From Meandrina meandrites (Eukaryota > Cnidaria > Anthozoa > Scleractinia > Meandrinidae): a stretch of 64,000 nt of DNA. Under the pieces are notes generated by a model that worked only from the letters and a program-made list of their open reading frames with translations, was not told the origin of the DNA and made no database searches. The translations under genes were made by a program, and so were the position numbers. This document shows, piece by piece, positions 60,973 to 64,000 of this stretch. Within the stretch, counting starts at the first letter, position 1; each line of letters opens with the position of its first letter. The stretch covers positions 37,587,637 to 37,651,636 of the forward strand of contig OY855905.1 in NCBI GenBank assembly GCA_963693305.1, in the 5' to 3' direction.

Positions 60973-62259
60973 GTAAGATAAATTGCAATAGACATGCATG
61001 GTTTAAATGCTTTTTCTTATCATTAGATAAACAGACAAAACTGTGGTTATGTCACTCTCCTTATCATTGGTTTGTGCTTCTAGGTATAAAAATATTGTCA
61101 TTTATTTTCACAATAGTGCTTTACTATGCCAAGTTGTGTTGCAACACTGTGACGTTATATCCTAGAGCTCTGTTATTGTTATTATTGAAACACTTTCTAA
61201 TTTTTCACTGCTCAAAAGTTAAAATTCTTTCTTCTAAAATGCAGTCGTATGTGTTTGCAACTACGATTCTCATTCCAGGCATTGTATACAGCCTTCGATT
61301 GAGAAAACAAATGTCTCACTGATCACTAATTATATCCTCCATGAAGGAGAAATTTTGAAATTCAAGCATAACTAAAAAAATATCACTGTCCATGTGAAAC
61401 CTCGAACATCTTTATTGTGGAAGATGAAATAAGTAAGAGATAAGCTACCCTGCAATAATAATAATAATAATAAATAACTATAGCATTCAGTTTGTAGCAT
61501 AGCATTTAACATATGAAAAAACAACTACTTCCCGGGTAGCAATAAGTAGAGATGTATATCGTCTCAGACCACAGGTCGTGTGGATAACAAAGAAATGGAC
61601 TGATGATAATTGCCATTAACAAACATTTTATTCTAACCTCATAACTTGCATGCAAAGCCTCATGAACTAAGTGTGAAATAAAAGGCTCTATATATTGGGC
61701 CATTTTAGTCAAACAAAATAATATTCCATGATATTACCGGTAATGAAGAATGTTGAAGTGTTGTGTTATAAAACATATTTTGCATCCATGCAGGAGCGAC
61801 ATATGATTGTTGTTGTTTTGAATAATATTTTTTTCCAATGAAAGTTGTCAAGTGTTTCCTATAAAACTTTCCAGGAGAAAGATATATAGATTTGCTTTCA
61901 ATAAATGCTGAGATTTTCTTCTACTGTACGTTAAACTCCAAAAAAATAGAAATTGCCAGAAACCGAAGCAAAAATATAAGGTCAGTTTTTTAGCCAGGTG
62001 GACATCCAGGTGTCTTATGGATTCCACTTTATGGAGATCAGAATGTTTTGGTTTTGAAATGTGTCTTGAACCAGACTTACAGAAAAATAGATTGTATTAA
62101 AACCTGGTAGGGATCTCTTGCAAAACTTCTCAGATGCTTTCCTACAAAATGTAAGTCATAAAAATCATGCCATGTAGGCTTTAAAATGGGATATTTATGT
62201 ATAATTTCATCAATATAGGTTGGTTGTATCTAAGTGTAAACACGTGATTAAAAAACGTA

Positions 62260-63073
62260 CTAATTGGGTATCAAATTTTGCATGATTGGTTGTCAAAATT
62301 CAAGGTTTGGAGGAATAACAGGCAATGCTTTGCACACGCAATCACAAAGCTGAACTGGTGATAAATGGATTTTATTCCAGGCCACAACTCTTTAAACATT
62401 TTTCCAACCAGCACAGTACAGATTAAAGTAATCAAAAAGGGCTTTGCCTTTGAATCGCTTACCATCACAACAAAACATCATAAAAATAAAAGGTGCAAAG
62501 CTGTATTTTTAGCAAGCCATTATCATGTGGTGCAACATAGTCTGGCTGTGTCAACTGTTCAGTCTCAGCTGGTTTACAAAAGAGGGAGGTGAATAGGTTC
62601 GCGGATCGACGGATTTGGTCTTAAAAAGCATATGGCTTGAGGATTTTTGCGATACATTGAGCGGATTCGCGGATTTCGCGGATTGCGGGTTAGCTGATAA
62701 TTTTGGCCTGGATTTCTTTAAAAATTGAAATAAAAACAACATCTACTGTCCATTGCAGTGAAACTATACCACTCAAAGCTTTCGAATAGTGCGGATTCAG
62801 ATTTGAACGAAAATATGGGCGGATTGACGGATTTGACCAAAAAATAGCAAGGATCAGCGGACTTGCATACCCCTATTCACCCCCCTCACAAAATGATGCA
62901 GAAGACAAGTATCTTAAAAATGCCTTTGCTTTATAAAAAAAAGTTAAATTTGTGTCAGAATAAAATTTATTTATCACCAGTTCAGTTTTTTGAGTGAAAC
63001 ATGTGACCTTGCTTTAAACTTTGAATTTTGATAACCAAGCATGCAACATTAATTTTATTTTGATACCCATTAG
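62260..63073. mobile_element. Large foldback with nested MITE
   Basis: Outer arms (about 62260-62390 and 62940-63073) are inverted copies, e.g. CTGAACTGGTGATAAAT on the left and its complement on the right, GGGTATCAAA with TTTGATACCC. Inside, 62582-62887 has ends GAGGGAGGTGAATAGG and CCTATTCACCCCCCTC and several GCGGATT repeats. Confidence 0.55.
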
Positions 63074-63119
63074 AAAAATGTAAATGTAATTTATTTACCC
63101 ACGTTACACAGAAGAGCTC

Positions 63120-63718
63120 AGGAGCTTATTAAGACGTGTACGTGCATTAAGATCGAATTGGAATTTAGAGTGTCGGTTTTGTGGAGGGAGGAAAACCGGA
63201 GAACCCAGAGAAAAACCCTCGGAGCAAGGACGAGAACCAACAACAAACTCAACCCACATATGGTACCAGGCCGGAATTGAGCCCGGGCCACATTGGTGGG
63301 AGGCTCATTTAAAAGACAAACTAAAGAGTATAGAAAGAATAGAATGCAACATTGCCATAAGAAACAATAGACAAGAAATACATAAGAAAAAGTGGCACCC
63401 TCTAGAGAACATCAGTTCAATTTAAATCGAAAACAGAAGGAGAACATCAGAACGTCAATCTTCAGTTCAGTTTTTTTTTTCTCAATTATTTATTTATTTA
63501 TTTATTTATTTATCTGTCTATTTATTTATTTATTCTTTTCATCACTTGGAATACAGTCTCCGACTTTGTGTAAATGTAAATGTAACGTAGTAGTTAACGT
63601 AGTAACATCTATGTAAGTAAGTTTGTAAATGTACTTGTATCTATGTACCCATATGTAATTGTATAAGTAAGTTAATGTTAGTTTTATGTAAGTGTCTGTA
63701 AAAAAATGTTATCCAATA

Positions 63719-63770
<52 letters not shown>

Positions 63771-63830
63771 AAAAAAACATTGGTGGGAGGCGAGCACTCC
63801 CACTACTACGCCACCCCTGCTCCCCCTGAG
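63120..63830 (-). mobile_element. tRNA-derived SINE interrupted by another retroelement
   Basis: Read on the minus strand, the head GGGGTGGCGTAGTAGTGGGA (63790-63823) and its continuation TGGCCCGGGCTCAATTCCGG (63266-63290) form one SINE with box A/B spacing, followed by GTTGGTTCTCGTCCTTGCTC. A 472-bp sequence splits them between two copies of ACATTGGTGGGAGGC. Confidence 0.7.
63305..63776 (+). mobile_element. Retroelement 3' end inserted in a SINE, 15-bp target duplication
   Basis: Bounded by the 15-bp direct repeat at 63290-63304 and 63777-63791. It ends in AATAAA, (TAA)n and an A tract, as expected of a non-LTR insertion on the plus strand. Contains a (TTTA)n tract at 63487-63535. No coding frame of note. 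Confidence 0.75.
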
Positions 63831-64000
63831 AGTGTGCTTTTTCATCACAGGTTCACCCTTAGATGCAGCCAACAGTAGAATGCTGGTTAATAAATATATA
63901 AAAACTGCAAGTAAAAGGGAAAGGGGACTCAAAAGTACAACAGCTCTAACAAAAATATCAAATAAAATGGGATGTAGTTTGCCCTGTAGACACAGATGTA

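Overview
The window is animal nuclear DNA, most likely from an anthozoan cnidarian and plausibly a reef-building coral. Evidence: AT-rich introns with GT-AG junctions, five intron-rich genes whose proteins are clear metazoan orthologues, many (TAA)n microsatellites, and a dense load of foldback/MITE elements and tRNA-derived SINEs of the kind seen in coral genomes. The genus cannot be fixed from the sequence alone.

Layout, left to right. (1) 45-6914, minus: most of an ARFGAP2/3-type Arf GTPase-activating protein; the 3' end lies left of the window. (2) 7201-20289, plus: a complete 35-exon synaptonemal complex protein 1 gene (SYCP1, 1123 aa). It is head-to-head with the ArfGAP, with 286 bp between the start codons. 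(3) 21643-33908 (alternative first exon at 34955-35235), minus: a glutamate carboxypeptidase II-like (FOLH1/NAALAD2 family) type II membrane peptidase. It converges on SYCP1. (4) 38605-47842, plus: the WD40 protein STRAP (8 exons, 317 aa); its intron 3 is filled by two retroelement fragments. (5) 51794-59114, minus: the splicing factor YJU2/CCDC94 (9 exons, 351 aa). (6) 60868-60972, plus: the first coding exon of a gene running off the right edge, possibly a PH-domain adaptor. The exon models were assembled by hand from splice sites and reading frame. In the four complete genes the summed exon lengths are exact multiples of three.

The genes do not form a functional cluster: Golgi traffic, meiosis, surface peptidase, snRNP assembly/signalling scaffold, splicing, and perhaps signalling. 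Introns and intergenic DNA hold at least 20 mobile elements. These include 9-bp-TSD foldback MITEs, TTAA-flanked elements, a 5-bp-TSD MITE pair, a tRNA-like sequence inside an inverted repeat, a restriction-endonuclease-type LINE sitting in a TAA microsatellite, and a SINE split by another insertion. A decayed EXO1-like fragment lies upstream of STRAP.

The points most worth a second look are: the run of six 63-nt SYCP1 exons, each exactly three coiled-coil heptads in fixed register; the duplicated membrane-anchor exons of the peptidase; the TAA-sited LINE; the tRNA-in-palindrome element; and the EXO1 relic.
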